From contig JABSQZ010000001.1 of assembly GCA_013215505.1 (NCBI GenBank), positions 62,001 through 126,000 of the forward strand: a DNA stretch of 64,000 nt. The letters run 5' to 3'. The position numbers and the translations under genes are program-made. The first letter of the stretch is position 1; each line of letters starts with the position of its first letter. Below the pieces are notes generated by a model. That model saw nothing but the letters and a program-made list of their open reading frames with translations, had not been told where the DNA came from and searched no databases. The DNA comes from Oceanospirillaceae bacterium. GTDB lineage: Bacteria > Pseudomonadota > Gammaproteobacteria > Pseudomonadales > Balneatricaceae. Positions 45,658 through 55,473 of the stretch are shown here, piece after piece.

Positions 45658-46323
45658 TTAATCTACTGAATTTTCAGGATTAATGGCACCAAACAGCCAG
45701 GGAGCAGCCAACTTGCGTTGCGCTTCATAACTGCGAATATCGTCAGTATTTTGCAAGGTAAGGTCTATATCATCCAACCCCTCTAGCAGACAGTGCTTTC
45801 TAAATGTCTCAACCTCAAAACTGTGCTCTTCACCACTGGGGGTAACGACCACTTGGCGCTGCAGATCTACATTTAGCTGATAGCCCTCGCTGGCGGCACA
45901 TTCACTGAACAGCTGTTCGACAATCTGCTCGCTTAAGACTACCGGTAACAAGCCATTTTTGAAGCAGTTATTATAAAAAATATCGGCAAAGCTCGGCGCG
46001 ATAACGGTGCGAAAACCATAGTCTTCAAGCGCCCATGGGGCGTGTTCCCGAGATGAGCCACAACCGAAGTTTACTCTGGCCAACAGTACTGAAGCGCCCT
46101 GGTAACGGCTCTGATTCAGTACAAATTCCTCATTCAAAGGTCGGTTGCTACAGTCCTGATCAGCGACACCTTCATCTAAATAGCGGATTTCGTCAAACAG
46201 GTAAACACCAAACCCAGAGCGCTTGATAGATTTTAAAAATTGTTTGGGAATGATCATATCAGTATCGACGTTGGCGCGATCCATAGGGGCAACGATGCCT
46301 TTGTGTTGTTTAAATACCTTCAT
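45658..46323 (-). CDS. leuD: 3-isopropylmalate dehydratase small subunit
   Basis: A 221-residue swivel-domain subunit. [20 protein letters not shown] near the start and [15 protein letters not shown] (~residue 87) are LeuD hallmarks. It pairs with LeuC to isomerise isopropylmalate. It starts 3 nt after the leuC stop, so translation is coupled. Confidence 0.96.
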   Translation of the reverse strand: MKVFKQHKGIVAPMDRANVDTDMIIPKQFLKSIKRSGFGVYLFDEIRYLDEGVADQDCSNRPLNEEFVLNQSRYQGASVLLARVNFGCGSSREHAPWALEDYGFRTVIAPSFADIFYNNCFKNGLLPVVLSEQIVEQLFSECAASEGYQLNVDLQRQVVVTPSGEEHSFEVETFRKHCLLEGLDDIDLTLQNTDDIRSYEAQRKLAAPWLFGAINPENSVD

Positions 46324-46326
46324 AAC

Positions 46327-47748
46327 TTATTGCTCCATCATCTCTCTAACATCAACAAAATTACCGGAAATCGCTGCCGCTGCCGCCATTGCCGGACTCA
46401 CTAAGTGAGTTCGACCACCATTGCCCTGACGTCCTTCAAAGTTACGATTCGAGGTTGAGGCGCAGTGTTCACCGGGTTCTAACTTATCCGGATTCATTGC
46501 TAAACACATTGAGCAGCCAGGTTCTCGCCACTGAAATCCAGCCGCTTCAAATATTTTATCCAGTCCTTCTGCTTCAGCCTGTGCTTTGACCAGCCCTGAA
46601 CCCGGTACCACTATGGCCTCTTTAATACTGGCCGCAACTTTTCTACCTTTGGCCACTTTGGCTGCGTCACGCATATCTTCAATGCGCGAGTTAGTGCAGG
46701 AACCTATAAATATTCTGTCCAATTTTATCGAGGTAATGGCCTGATCGGCACTCAAACCCATGTATTCAAGGGCTCGATTGATACCATCAATTTTTACCGG
46801 ATCAGTTTCATTGTCCGGATTGGGAACTTGAGCATCAATTGCCACGACCATCTCAGGGGATGTGCCCCAGGTCACTTGAGGTATTATATTCGCGGCGTCA
46901 ATATCAACCACAGTATCAAACACAGCATCCGAGTCAGAGTGCAAATCGGCCCAGGCGGCCTCTGCCAGCTCCCATAATTCACCTTTAGGGGCAAATGGAC
47001 GACCTTTGACGTAGTCTAAAGTCAGCTGGTCAACAGCGACCATACCCACCCGAGCGCCCGCTTCGATCGCCATGTTACAGATGGTCATACGCCCTTCCAT
47101 GGAAATATTTTTCATAGTGGAGCCACCAAATTCAATGGCATAACCGGTGCCGCCAGCTGTGCCTAATACGCCGATAATATGCAGTACCAGGTCTTTAGCG
47201 GTCACGCCAAGCCCCAACTCTCCTTCCACCTTTATTAACATGTTTTTCATTTTACGGGTGATAAGGCATTGAGTTGCGAGCACATGCTCAACTTCAGAGG
47301 TGCCAATACCGTGCGCCAAAGCACCAAAAGCGCCGTGGGTGGCTGTGTGAGAGTCACCACATACCACAGTAGAACCCGGCAGAGTTGCCCCCTGCTCTGG
47401 GCCAACCACATGCACTATTCCCTGACGATGATCATTCATCTTAAACTCTAAAATGCCAAAATCATCACAGTTATCATCCAGTGTCTGCACTTGGATACGC
47501 GAGATAGGATCTACTATTTTAGAGACGCCGCCATCGCGCTTAGTGGTAGGCACATTGTGATCGGGAGTTGCGAGGTTTGCATCGATGCGCCACGGTTTTC
47601 TACCCGCCAGGCGCAAGCCTGCAAATGCCTGTGGGGAAGTCACTTCGTGTAACAATTGTAAATCTATATACAAAAGCGCACTGCCATCATCATTGGCACG
47701 CACTAGATGGGCATCAAAAATTTTATCGTATAATGTCTTGCCAGCCAT
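46327..47748 (-). CDS. leuC: 3-isopropylmalate dehydratase large subunit
   Basis: A 473-residue aconitase-fold subunit with [4Fe-4S] ligands in [20 protein letters not shown] and [34 protein letters not shown] is the third signature region. GAGGAG lies before the ATG. First gene of the operon, with a LysR gene divergent 190 nt away. leuA is not here. Confidence 0.97.
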   Translation of the reverse strand: MAGKTLYDKIFDAHLVRANDDGSALLYIDLQLLHEVTSPQAFAGLRLAGRKPWRIDANLATPDHNVPTTKRDGGVSKIVDPISRIQVQTLDDNCDDFGILEFKMNDHRQGIVHVVGPEQGATLPGSTVVCGDSHTATHGAFGALAHGIGTSEVEHVLATQCLITRKMKNMLIKVEGELGLGVTAKDLVLHIIGVLGTAGGTGYAIEFGGSTMKNISMEGRMTICNMAIEAGARVGMVAVDQLTLDYVKGRPFAPKGELWELAEAAWADLHSDSDAVFDTVVDIDAANIIPQVTWGTSPEMVVAIDAQVPNPDNETDPVKIDGINRALEYMGLSADQAITSIKLDRIFIGSCTNSRIEDMRDAAKVAKGRKVAASIKEAIVVPGSGLVKAQAEAEGLDKIFEAAGFQWREPGCSMCLAMNPDKLEPGEHCASTSNRNFEGRQGNGGRTHLVSPAMAAAAAISGNFVDVREMMEQ

Positions 47749-47901
47749 TTTGTTAACTCCTCACTACTTACACTGATGTTCTTGTTGTATCAATAACCCT
47801 GTAGGCTATCTCTATTATCGTTGCTCGCGATATTGAATTTTTATAGGGCTATTTTAAGCCGATAAATTAAACAACACAAATTCATAATTTTTATGTAAAC
47901 T

Positions 47902-47916
47902 ATTCCCAAGAGGAAT
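47902..47916. promoter_or_regulatory. Candidate LysR-type site between leuC and regulator
   Basis: ATTCC-CAAGA-GGAAT is a perfect inverted repeat of T-N11-A form, the consensus shape for LysR-family binding sites. It lies in the 195-bp divergent region, about 25 bp upstream of the regulator start, suggesting autoregulation and control of leuCDB. Confidence 0.5.
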
Positions 47917-47943
47917 ACTTAAAATATCCCACTCGGTATGTTT

Positions 47944-48807
47944 ATGGACACTAATACTTTAAATGCTTTTATCGCAGTTGCTGACAGGGGTTCTTTCTCA
48001 CTGGCTGCAGAGCAACTATTTATCACCCAATCAGCCATCAGTAAAAGGATTGCCCTACTCGAGCAACAGCTGGGGAAAAAGTTATTTGACCGTATCGGCC
48101 GGCAGGTTAACTTAACCAGCGCCGGTCAAGCTCTGCTCCCCTGCGCTGAAAAAATATTGATGTCTTTTGACGATGCCCGCACTGTCATTGACAATCTGGA
48201 CAGCCAAATAAACGGTACTTTGTCGCTCGCCTCCAGCCATCATATAGGCCTGCATAGGCTGCCTAAAGTTCTCAGACAATACAGTCAAAAATATCCGCAA
48301 GTGCAACTGAATTTAAGTTTTGGCGAGTCTGAAACTGCCTACCTAGGGGTGGTAAAAGGGCACTTAGAGCTGGCGCTGATCACTCTGGCGCCGCTGCCTG
48401 ATCCGGTTATTTGCGCGCAGGAAATTTGGACCGACCACATGCACTTTGTCGTGGCAATTGATCACCCACTGGCACAGCAACAACAAGTTAGCCTGGCACA
48501 ACTCACCCGGCACCAACCTTTGTTACCGGATCTGCAAACCTTCACCCGACAGATCACTGCAGAGCGCTTTACCCAACAGGGCCTAAATCTAGAAGTGAGG
48601 ATGTCGACTAACAATCTGGATACTATAAAAATGATGGTCAGTAACGGCCTGGGCTGGAGCTTGCTACCTCAGAGTATGATCGATGATTCTCTGCATGTAC
48701 TGATCACCGATCAACTGCCTATTTATCGCAGTTTGGGCTATATATATCACCGCGAGAGAACCTTATCTAACGCGGCCAAACAATTTATAGCCCTGCTCAC
48801 CGATTAA
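47944..48807 (+). CDS. LysR-family transcriptional regulator
   Basis: A 287-residue LysR protein. The N-terminal helix-turn-helix is FIAVADRGSFSLAAEQLFIT followed by QSAISKRIALLEQQLGKKLF. The effector domain fills ~90-287. I choose the ATG at 47944 (MDTNTLNAF), the usual LysR beginning; an ATG two codons earlier is also possible and neither has a strong ribosome site. Being divergent from leuCDB, it probably controls leucine synthesis; the effector is unknown. Confidence 0.85.
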   Translation: MDTNTLNAFIAVADRGSFSLAAEQLFITQSAISKRIALLEQQLGKKLFDRIGRQVNLTSAGQALLPCAEKILMSFDDARTVIDNLDSQINGTLSLASSHHIGLHRLPKVLRQYSQKYPQVQLNLSFGESETAYLGVVKGHLELALITLAPLPDPVICAQEIWTDHMHFVVAIDHPLAQQQQVSLAQLTRHQPLLPDLQTFTRQITAERFTQQGLNLEVRMSTNNLDTIKMMVSNGLGWSLLPQSMIDDSLHVLITDQLPIYRSLGYIYHRERTLSNAAKQFIALLTD

Positions 48808-48810
48808 GCG

Positions 48811-50145
48811 TTAGGCGGCGGGATTAGAGCGCTGAGTGCGCCCCGCTGTGGTTGAGGCAGAATTATTGGTCCTGTGCCTTCTGTTTTTAGACACCGGCTT
48901 GTGACCGCGGACATTCTCTCCCGAGCGCTGGCCATCTCTGTGATCCTGACCTGCCCTCTTAGGCTTTTTGGCATTAAATGGACGGGTATCCAATTTGGAT
49001 TCAGGCAGTTTATTGACCGGGATAAAGCCCTCGGCTATCTTTCTTGGGATCAATTCTTTAATCAGTCGCTCAATATCTTTTAACTGTTTAAATTCATCTG
49101 CTGTTACCAAAGAGACTGCGTGCCCCTCTGCGCCAGCTCTGCCCGTTCTGCCGATACGGTGCACGTAGTCTTCGGATACATTCGGCAGATCGAAGTTAAC
49201 GACTTGTGGCAGTTGATCTATGTCTATACCACGTGCGGCAATGTCGGTCGCGACCAATACCTGAATACTGCAATCTTTAAATCCGGCCAGTGCCTTGGTT
49301 CGCGCTCCCTGGCTTTTATTGCCGTGAATAGCTGAGGCTTTTATACCGGCGCTCTCCAGCTGCTTGGTCAGTTTGTTAGCGCCGTGTTTAGTACGGCTAA
49401 AGACCAATACTTGAAACCAGTTATGTTCTTTTATCAGATGGATCAACAGTGCCGCTTTTTGGTTTTTATCCACCGAGTACAGCGACTGCTCTACTGTGCG
49501 AACTCGAGAGTTGCGTGGAGAGACTGAGATCTCGATCGGATTATTTACCAGACGCTTTGCCAGCGTTCGGATATCGTCGGAAAAAGTCGCTGAAAACATT
49601 AAGTTCTGTCGCTTGGCCGGTAGCAGTGCCAGGATTTTTTTGATGTCGTGAATAAAACCCATATCTAACATTCGGTCGGCTTCATCCAATACCAGTATTT
49701 CTAACTGGTTAAACTTAATCGCATTTTGACTGAACAAATCCAACAGCCGCCCCGGTGTCGCCACCAGTACATCAACCCCCTGGCGAAGCTTTTGCATTTG
49801 CGGGTTAATTTTAACCCCGCCGAAAACCACCGTAGAGCGAAGCGGTAAATACTTGGAATATGTTTCAACGTTATCGGCAATCTGGGCCGCCAACTCTCGA
49901 GTAGGGGTCAGAATCAGGGTGCGTACACAGTTCGCTTTGGCTCTGTTTCCCTGGGATAATTTCTCTAAGATAGGCAGTGTGAAAGCAGCTGTTTTACCTG
50001 TTCCGGTCTGCGCCGCCGCCATTACATCTAACCCTTTAAGCACTGCGGGAATAGCTTCAGCTTGGATGGGCGATGGTGTATCGTAACCTTTTTCAGTAAC
50101 TGCTTTAAGAATAGGCTCACTTAGACCGAGATCGGCAAAACTCAT
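48811..50145 (-). CDS. rhlE: DEAD-box ATP-dependent RNA helicase, RhlE-like (second copy)
   Basis: A 444-residue DEAD-box helicase with [55 protein letters not shown] and [11 protein letters not shown] basic, Arg/Asn-rich tail (residues ~380-444) is typical of RhlE and binds RNA. The stop is 3 nt from the stop of the convergent LysR gene. RNA remodelling in ribosome maturation or decay is the family role. Confidence 0.92.
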   Translation of the reverse strand: MSFADLGLSEPILKAVTEKGYDTPSPIQAEAIPAVLKGLDVMAAAQTGTGKTAAFTLPILEKLSQGNRAKANCVRTLILTPTRELAAQIADNVETYSKYLPLRSTVVFGGVKINPQMQKLRQGVDVLVATPGRLLDLFSQNAIKFNQLEILVLDEADRMLDMGFIHDIKKILALLPAKRQNLMFSATFSDDIRTLAKRLVNNPIEISVSPRNSRVRTVEQSLYSVDKNQKAALLIHLIKEHNWFQVLVFSRTKHGANKLTKQLESAGIKASAIHGNKSQGARTKALAGFKDCSIQVLVATDIAARGIDIDQLPQVVNFDLPNVSEDYVHRIGRTGRAGAEGHAVSLVTADEFKQLKDIERLIKELIPRKIAEGFIPVNKLPESKLDTRPFNAKKPKRAGQDHRDGQRSGENVRGHKPVSKNRRHRTNNSASTTAGRTQRSNPAA

Positions 50146-50373
50146 ATATACTTCTCTTTATAAAAAAATAGGGGATATTACTTGTATAGACGCTGTAAAG
50201 CGCGCTGCAGTTTACAGCAGCTACTCCGCAGGTACTATGCTTTTTTGTAATTAAGCTGACAACTCGATCAATTTAAGCCTTTTTCCCAAAAGAAGTCGCT
50301 GTATTTTGCATGGAATTGGCTGCCATCTTTTACAGAGCGTTTAAGAACTGCTTGCAAACTGCCGGACAGTCGT

Positions 50374-50402
50374 AAAAAAACCCGCTCAGGGCGGGTTTTT
50401 TA
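50374..50402. terminator. Bidirectional terminator after NAD-GDH gene
   Basis: ACCCGC-TCAGG-GCGGGT is flanked by seven A and six T residues. On the minus strand it lies about 20 nt past the NAD-GDH stop and forms a strong intrinsic terminator. Confidence 0.9.
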
Positions 50403-50421
50403 GTGAATCACTGCGCTGACA

Positions 50422-53400
50422 CTAGCTAACCGCAGCAGTGTTTTTAGCCAAGTCCACTAACTCTTTACCTGCCACTATGTACATAGCATAGTCCTGCTTT
50501 TCAGCATTGCGTAATTCATCGAGTACACTGGTCCAGCGCACTGTCAGAGACTGATGTTTCTCGACCCATTGCTCAACCACTGACTTTATGTCATCGCCCT
50601 TCTTAAAGCCCATTAACACGGACTTTAACAAGATTCCATGCTGCCACTCCAAGTCATCGCGGAAAGCTTCACGAGCCAACCCCTGCCAGTGGCTCTCGAC
50701 GTTCAATGCGTTCAGCTGCTGCGCAAACCAGACTAACTCAAGCTTGTTACCCACCTTAAAATAAGCTCTGGCGACATGTTCGAAAGAGACATTGACCGCC
50801 TTGCCAATTTCGCCTATATCTAAGACAGAATATAAACCTCGGGTGCTGGCAATCGCCGAGGCAATATCTTCGCTCACCCCTAATTTGACGTATTTATCAA
50901 AAGTTTGCTTCCAGCGTTCCAGCGGCTCACCGATCAGGAATTTATCCATGCCTTTAGCGGCAGTATCAATTAAGCCGGCGAATTGATCAAACTCTACCTG
51001 ACAATCTAAGCCGCTAACCCGGTTGCGTACAAACCAACGGGTCGCGCGCCGGGTCAGATGCTGTAGATCCTGCATTAAATCAAGCTGCACGTTGGAGTCG
51101 ATACCATAATCCAGAGCTTCAATTTTACTCCAAGTCTCAGTTACTTTGTAAATGTCACGCACTAAAATATAAGCTTTGGCGATGACTCCTACATCTGCAC
51201 CGGTGGAGGCAACCAGTCGATCGACAAAGTTAATCCCCATGAAATTGACAATATGATTGGCAACTTGAGTGGCGACTAATTCTCGATTCAGACGATGCTG
51301 TTTCATTTGTGCGCCGTATTGCTGTTCCAGCTTTACCGGGAACGAAGTTGTCAATTCACGGGAGACATAGCTGTCATCAGGTACTGTGGTCAGTAAAAGC
51401 GACTCTTTCAAATCCGCTTTAGCATAGGAAATCAGCACTGAAAGTTCCGGACGAGTTAAACCAACACCTGAATGAGCGCGTTCTGCCATCACCTCGTCGC
51501 TGGGCAAAAATTCCAGCTCACGATTCAACTTGCCCTGTGCCTCGAGGTTATTGGTAAACCTGCGATACTCGGCCATAGACTTAACCGCCTGGCGCTCAGC
51601 TAAACTGATCGCCTGCACTTGACGATAATTGTTAGACAAAACCAGCTCGCCCACTTCATCGGTCATTGACGCCAATAAATTGTTGCGTTGCTTTTGTGTC
51701 AGGTCACCATCATCCATGATGCCTTTAAGCAATATTTTGATGTTTACCTCGTGATCCGAACAATCCACACCTGCAGCGTTATCGATGAAGTCGGTATTAG
51801 AGCGGCCACCATTTAGGCAGTATTCAACCCTACCCAACTGAGTCGTGCCTAAGTTGCCACCCTCACCTATTACTTTACAGCGCAACTCTTTACCGTTAAC
51901 TCGCAGTACATCGTTAGCTTTGTCGCCCACTTCTTCATGAGATTCCGAAGATGCCTTAATGTAAGTACCAATGCCGCCATTCCACAACAGATCAACCTGC
52001 GCCTTCAGCAGTGCATTAATTAAATCTGTAGGCGTCATACTGGCGGTTTTAACCCCCAGCATCGCTTTGATTTCCGCAGTCAACTTGATCGACTTGGCAC
52101 TGCGATCAAATAGACCACCACCTTTGGAGATCAGGGTTTTATCGTAATCCGACCAGCTGGAGCGCGGCAGATCAAACAGCCGCTGACGCTCGACAAAGGT
52201 TTTCGCGGCATCAGGATTTGGATCTATGAAAATATGCATGTGGTTGAAGGCCGCTATCAGGCAAATTTTATCCGACAGCAACATACCATTACCAAACACA
52301 TCCCCGGCCATGTCACCGATTCCAATAACGGTAAATTTGTCCTTAGCGGTATTTACACCCATTTCCCGGAAGTGCCGTTCGACAGACACCCAGGCACCTT
52401 TAGCGGTAATACCCATGCCTTTATGATCGTAGCCAACGCTGCCACCAGAGGCGAAAGCATCACCCATCCAGAAACCGTACTCATCCGAAATACCATTGGC
52501 AATATCTGAGAATGTTGCAGTGCCTTTATCGGCGGCAACCACCAAGTAAGGATCATCCTGATCACGACGTACCACATCTTTAGGTGGCGCCACTTCTCCC
52601 TCAACTAAATTGTCGGTAATGTCTAAAAGCGCACTGATAAATATCTTGTAGCAGGCAATACCTTCAGCCAGGAACTCTTCACGGGACAAACCATCGTGCA
52701 AGTATTGCGGTACAAAACCACCTTTGGCGCCCACCGGCACAATCACGGCATTTTTCACTTGCTGTGCTTTTACCAGTCCTAAGACTTCGGTGCGGAAATC
52801 TTCAGCCCGGTCAGACCAACGCAAGCCGCCGCGGGCAACTTTGCCGCCACGCAAGTGCACACCTTGCACTCTCGGCGAGAAAACAAAGATTTCAAATAGC
52901 GGTGCAGGTAGTGGTATGCCGGGAATTTCCTGGGGCGTCAACTTAAAACTGACATAAGTTTTAGTGCTCCCACTGCAATCTTTCTGGAAGAAGTTGGTAC
53001 GCACTGTGCCTTTAATTAACGCCAGATACTGCCTTAAGACGCGGTCATCGGTGAGACTAGTAACGCCATCAAAGCTACTAACGAGTGCCTCTTCAATTTT
53101 ATCTGCCTTTTTTGCTGAAGCCTTTTTTGGATCAAAGTAAGCGTGGAACAAACTAACCAGCTGCTCGGCAATCGCCGGATATTGATTCAGTGTCGCTATG
53201 ATCGCATCAGTACTGATTGGAAAGCGAATCTGCTTCATGTAAGCCGCATAGGCGCGCACTAAAACCACATCACGCCATTCCAGCTTAGCCCCGAGCACTA
53301 AACGGTTGAAGTTATCAGAGGAGGCACGTTTATTCCAAATAGCTAAGTATGCTTCCTGAAAAGAGATACGATGGTCTTTGACATCAATGCTGCCATTGCC

Positions 53401-55254
53401 GTTATAAACTAAGTTAAAGTCGTGTAACCAAACAACATTATCACCGGCTTTAATTTGATACGGGTGTTCATCGATAACTCTAAGCCCTAAATGCTCTAGC
53501 ACCGGCAGTACATCAGACAGCGGTAACGGCTGATGCAGATTGTACAAGGTCAGATTCAGCTCGTTACCTTCATTTTCTAACTGGCGGTAGAAACTTAACG
53601 CCAGTGGCTGGTCATCGGTCAAATCTGTCATATAGCCTATGTCGGCAACACCTGTTCGCGGGTTGAACATCTCAGTGTAACCGGCCGGGTAATTAACCCC
53701 ATACTTATTATAGGCGTTCAGGCCTCTCTCTTCGCCAAACTTTTCGACCAGCGCCATTTTCAGCTCATCTTGCCAGCTGCGAGATGCCTGGCGAACTAAT
53801 GTCTCGATGGCTTTAAGGTCTGTATTAGAGCTGACATTACCCTTGGAGCTGCGCAGCGTAAACTGGGTTCTTGCCAGTATTGATTCAGAGAAATAGGTAT
53901 GAAAATCAGATTGATCACAACCTAAAGTCTCTTTGAGGATGTTCTCTACTTTTACTCGAAACTCAGTACTGTAGACATCTCTCGGCGCGTATACCAGGCA
54001 AGAAAAGAAATGCTCGCCTCTGTCTTTACGAATAAAAAGTCGAATCTGTCGACGCTCATGAATCTGCAGAATGCCCATCACCATGGCAAACAACTCATCA
54101 GTTGGGGTCAGGAAAATTTCATCGCGCGGGTGTATCTCTAATATCTGCAGCAATTCTTTCCAGTTGTGTCCACCGTGTGGCAATTCCGACCTCTCCATTA
54201 TCGATTCAACTTTGCAGCGGATAATAGGTATCAAGGTTGAGCTTTTGTTATATACAGAGGAAGTGTACAAACCGAGGAAACGAATTTCTCCTACCCATTT
54301 ACCGGCAGTGTCAAACTTTTTGACACTGATGTAATCCGGGTGTGATGGACGGTGTATACGAGATTTTGCCATGGCCTTGGAAAAGGTGATGATATCTGTT
54401 TGATCCAGCGCTACATCATCGGAGATCTCGTGAAAAAGTTGTGACTGGCAGTACTCATCCCCTGATTTAAGCAATCCTAACTGGGAGTTTTCGATAGCAA
54501 CTAATTCAGTCTTACCCCCTTTTTTAACGACTTTATATTCGTCATAACCTAAAAAGGTAAAATGATCTTTAAGCCAAATCAAAAACTCTTTGGTCTCTTT
54601 AACATCTTCCTTAGTGTTTTTACTGACCTTACCGTTGAAACTACTAATGGCTGTTTCACAGTGCTTAACCATCGCCGGAAAATCACCGACAACTGCCAAT
54701 ACTTCATTCAGGATCTCGCTTAAAGTTGCCCGAAGATCCGCCAATTGCGCTTTGTCAGTATGGCGATCAATTTCCACTGAAATCAATGACTCTCTGACTC
54801 CGCCGGAGTCTTTAGACTTAGCTGTGATCAGTTTTTGCAACTGACCGGAAGCATCTCGGGTGGTCGTCAATACCGTATTATTAATCGCGTGAATGGTTAA
54901 ATTGCGACGGTTTAACTCCATTCTCAGCGAGTCTACCAAAAAAGGTTTATCTGATTGCAGGACTTCGATAAAAGTATGGGTCGACTGCCAACCGTTCTCT
55001 TCATAGCTTGGGTTGTAAACGCGAATGGCTGGCGTCTCACCCCTGTAGCTCTGAATGAACTGCCAGCTCTCTAAAGTGGCTCCGTACAAATCATCTAGAC
55101 GCCAGGCTTCTAAGTCTGATTCAGAAGCTGCGGCATAATATGCCTGGGCAAATTGCTTTACCGCTGTCGCTTTCTTTTGAGCTAATTTACTGTCTAATTC
55201 TTCATTTAGCTCTTTTAGCAGTGAAGCCTTGATTGTTCCGATTTCAGTTGACAT
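50422..55254 (-). CDS. NAD-specific glutamate dehydrogenase, large (~180 kDa) type
   Basis: A 1610-residue enzyme of the L-GDH class that oxidatively deaminates glutamate to 2-oxoglutarate and ammonia with NAD. The long N-terminal ACT-like regulatory part fills about 1-700. The catalytic core contains GLRWSDRAEDFRTEVLGLVK followed by AQQVKNAVIVPVGAKGGFV, with the substrate lysines, and the NAD-binding segment VIGIGDMAGDVFGNGMLL. GGIGTYIKASSESHEEVGDK follows. Length matches the Pseudomonas-type enzyme (~1620). AAGGAT precedes the ATG. Role is catabolic use of amino acids. Confidence 0.95.
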   Translation of the reverse strand: MSTEIGTIKASLLKELNEELDSKLAQKKATAVKQFAQAYYAAASESDLEAWRLDDLYGATLESWQFIQSYRGETPAIRVYNPSYEENGWQSTHTFIEVLQSDKPFLVDSLRMELNRRNLTIHAINNTVLTTTRDASGQLQKLITAKSKDSGGVRESLISVEIDRHTDKAQLADLRATLSEILNEVLAVVGDFPAMVKHCETAISSFNGKVSKNTKEDVKETKEFLIWLKDHFTFLGYDEYKVVKKGGKTELVAIENSQLGLLKSGDEYCQSQLFHEISDDVALDQTDIITFSKAMAKSRIHRPSHPDYISVKKFDTAGKWVGEIRFLGLYTSSVYNKSSTLIPIIRCKVESIMERSELPHGGHNWKELLQILEIHPRDEIFLTPTDELFAMVMGILQIHERRQIRLFIRKDRGEHFFSCLVYAPRDVYSTEFRVKVENILKETLGCDQSDFHTYFSESILARTQFTLRSSKGNVSSNTDLKAIETLVRQASRSWQDELKMALVEKFGEERGLNAYNKYGVNYPAGYTEMFNPRTGVADIGYMTDLTDDQPLALSFYRQLENEGNELNLTLYNLHQPLPLSDVLPVLEHLGLRVIDEHPYQIKAGDNVVWLHDFNLVYNGNGSIDVKDHRISFQEAYLAIWNKRASSDNFNRLVLGAKLEWRDVVLVRAYAAYMKQIRFPISTDAIIATLNQYPAIAEQLVSLFHAYFDPKKASAKKADKIEEALVSSFDGVTSLTDDRVLRQYLALIKGTVRTNFFQKDCSGSTKTYVSFKLTPQEIPGIPLPAPLFEIFVFSPRVQGVHLRGGKVARGGLRWSDRAEDFRTEVLGLVKAQQVKNAVIVPVGAKGGFVPQYLHDGLSREEFLAEGIACYKIFISALLDITDNLVEGEVAPPKDVVRRDQDDPYLVVAADKGTATFSDIANGISDEYGFWMGDAFASGGSVGYDHKGMGITAKGAWVSVERHFREMGVNTAKDKFTVIGIGDMAGDVFGNGMLLSDKICLIAAFNHMHIFIDPNPDAAKTFVERQRLFDLPRSSWSDYDKTLISKGGGLFDRSAKSIKLTAEIKAMLGVKTASMTPTDLINALLKAQVDLLWNGGIGTYIKASSESHEEVGDKANDVLRVNGKELRCKVIGEGGNLGTTQLGRVEYCLNGGRSNTDFIDNAAGVDCSDHEVNIKILLKGIMDDGDLTQKQRNNLLASMTDEVGELVLSNNYRQVQAISLAERQAVKSMAEYRRFTNNLEAQGKLNRELEFLPSDEVMAERAHSGVGLTRPELSVLISYAKADLKESLLLTTVPDDSYVSRELTTSFPVKLEQQYGAQMKQHRLNRELVATQVANHIVNFMGINFVDRLVASTGADVGVIAKAYILVRDIYKVTETWSKIEALDYGIDSNVQLDLMQDLQHLTRRATRWFVRNRVSGLDCQVEFDQFAGLIDTAAKGMDKFLIGEPLERWKQTFDKYVKLGVSEDIASAIASTRGLYSVLDIGEIGKAVNVSFEHVARAYFKVGNKLELVWFAQQLNALNVESHWQGLAREAFRDDLEWQHGILLKSVLMGFKKGDDIKSVVEQWVEKHQSLTVRWTSVLDELRNAEKQDYAMYIVAGKELVDLAKNTAAVS

Positions 55255-55473
55255 CGTCAGCGGATCCTTGGGTTTTTTTATTTGGTTATTTAATGGCTGT
55301 AAGTATAGACCAGGTATGATTGACCTTCATACTTGTAGTCTATTTTTTGTTCTTTATATCAATATTTTAATTATTTAAAGGGATGTTTGCACTATCCCTC
55401 GTCATCATTGATAATTCAAACATATTAGCTTTATCTAGCCAACTACTATTGCTGAATTACTGTGAACTTAACC

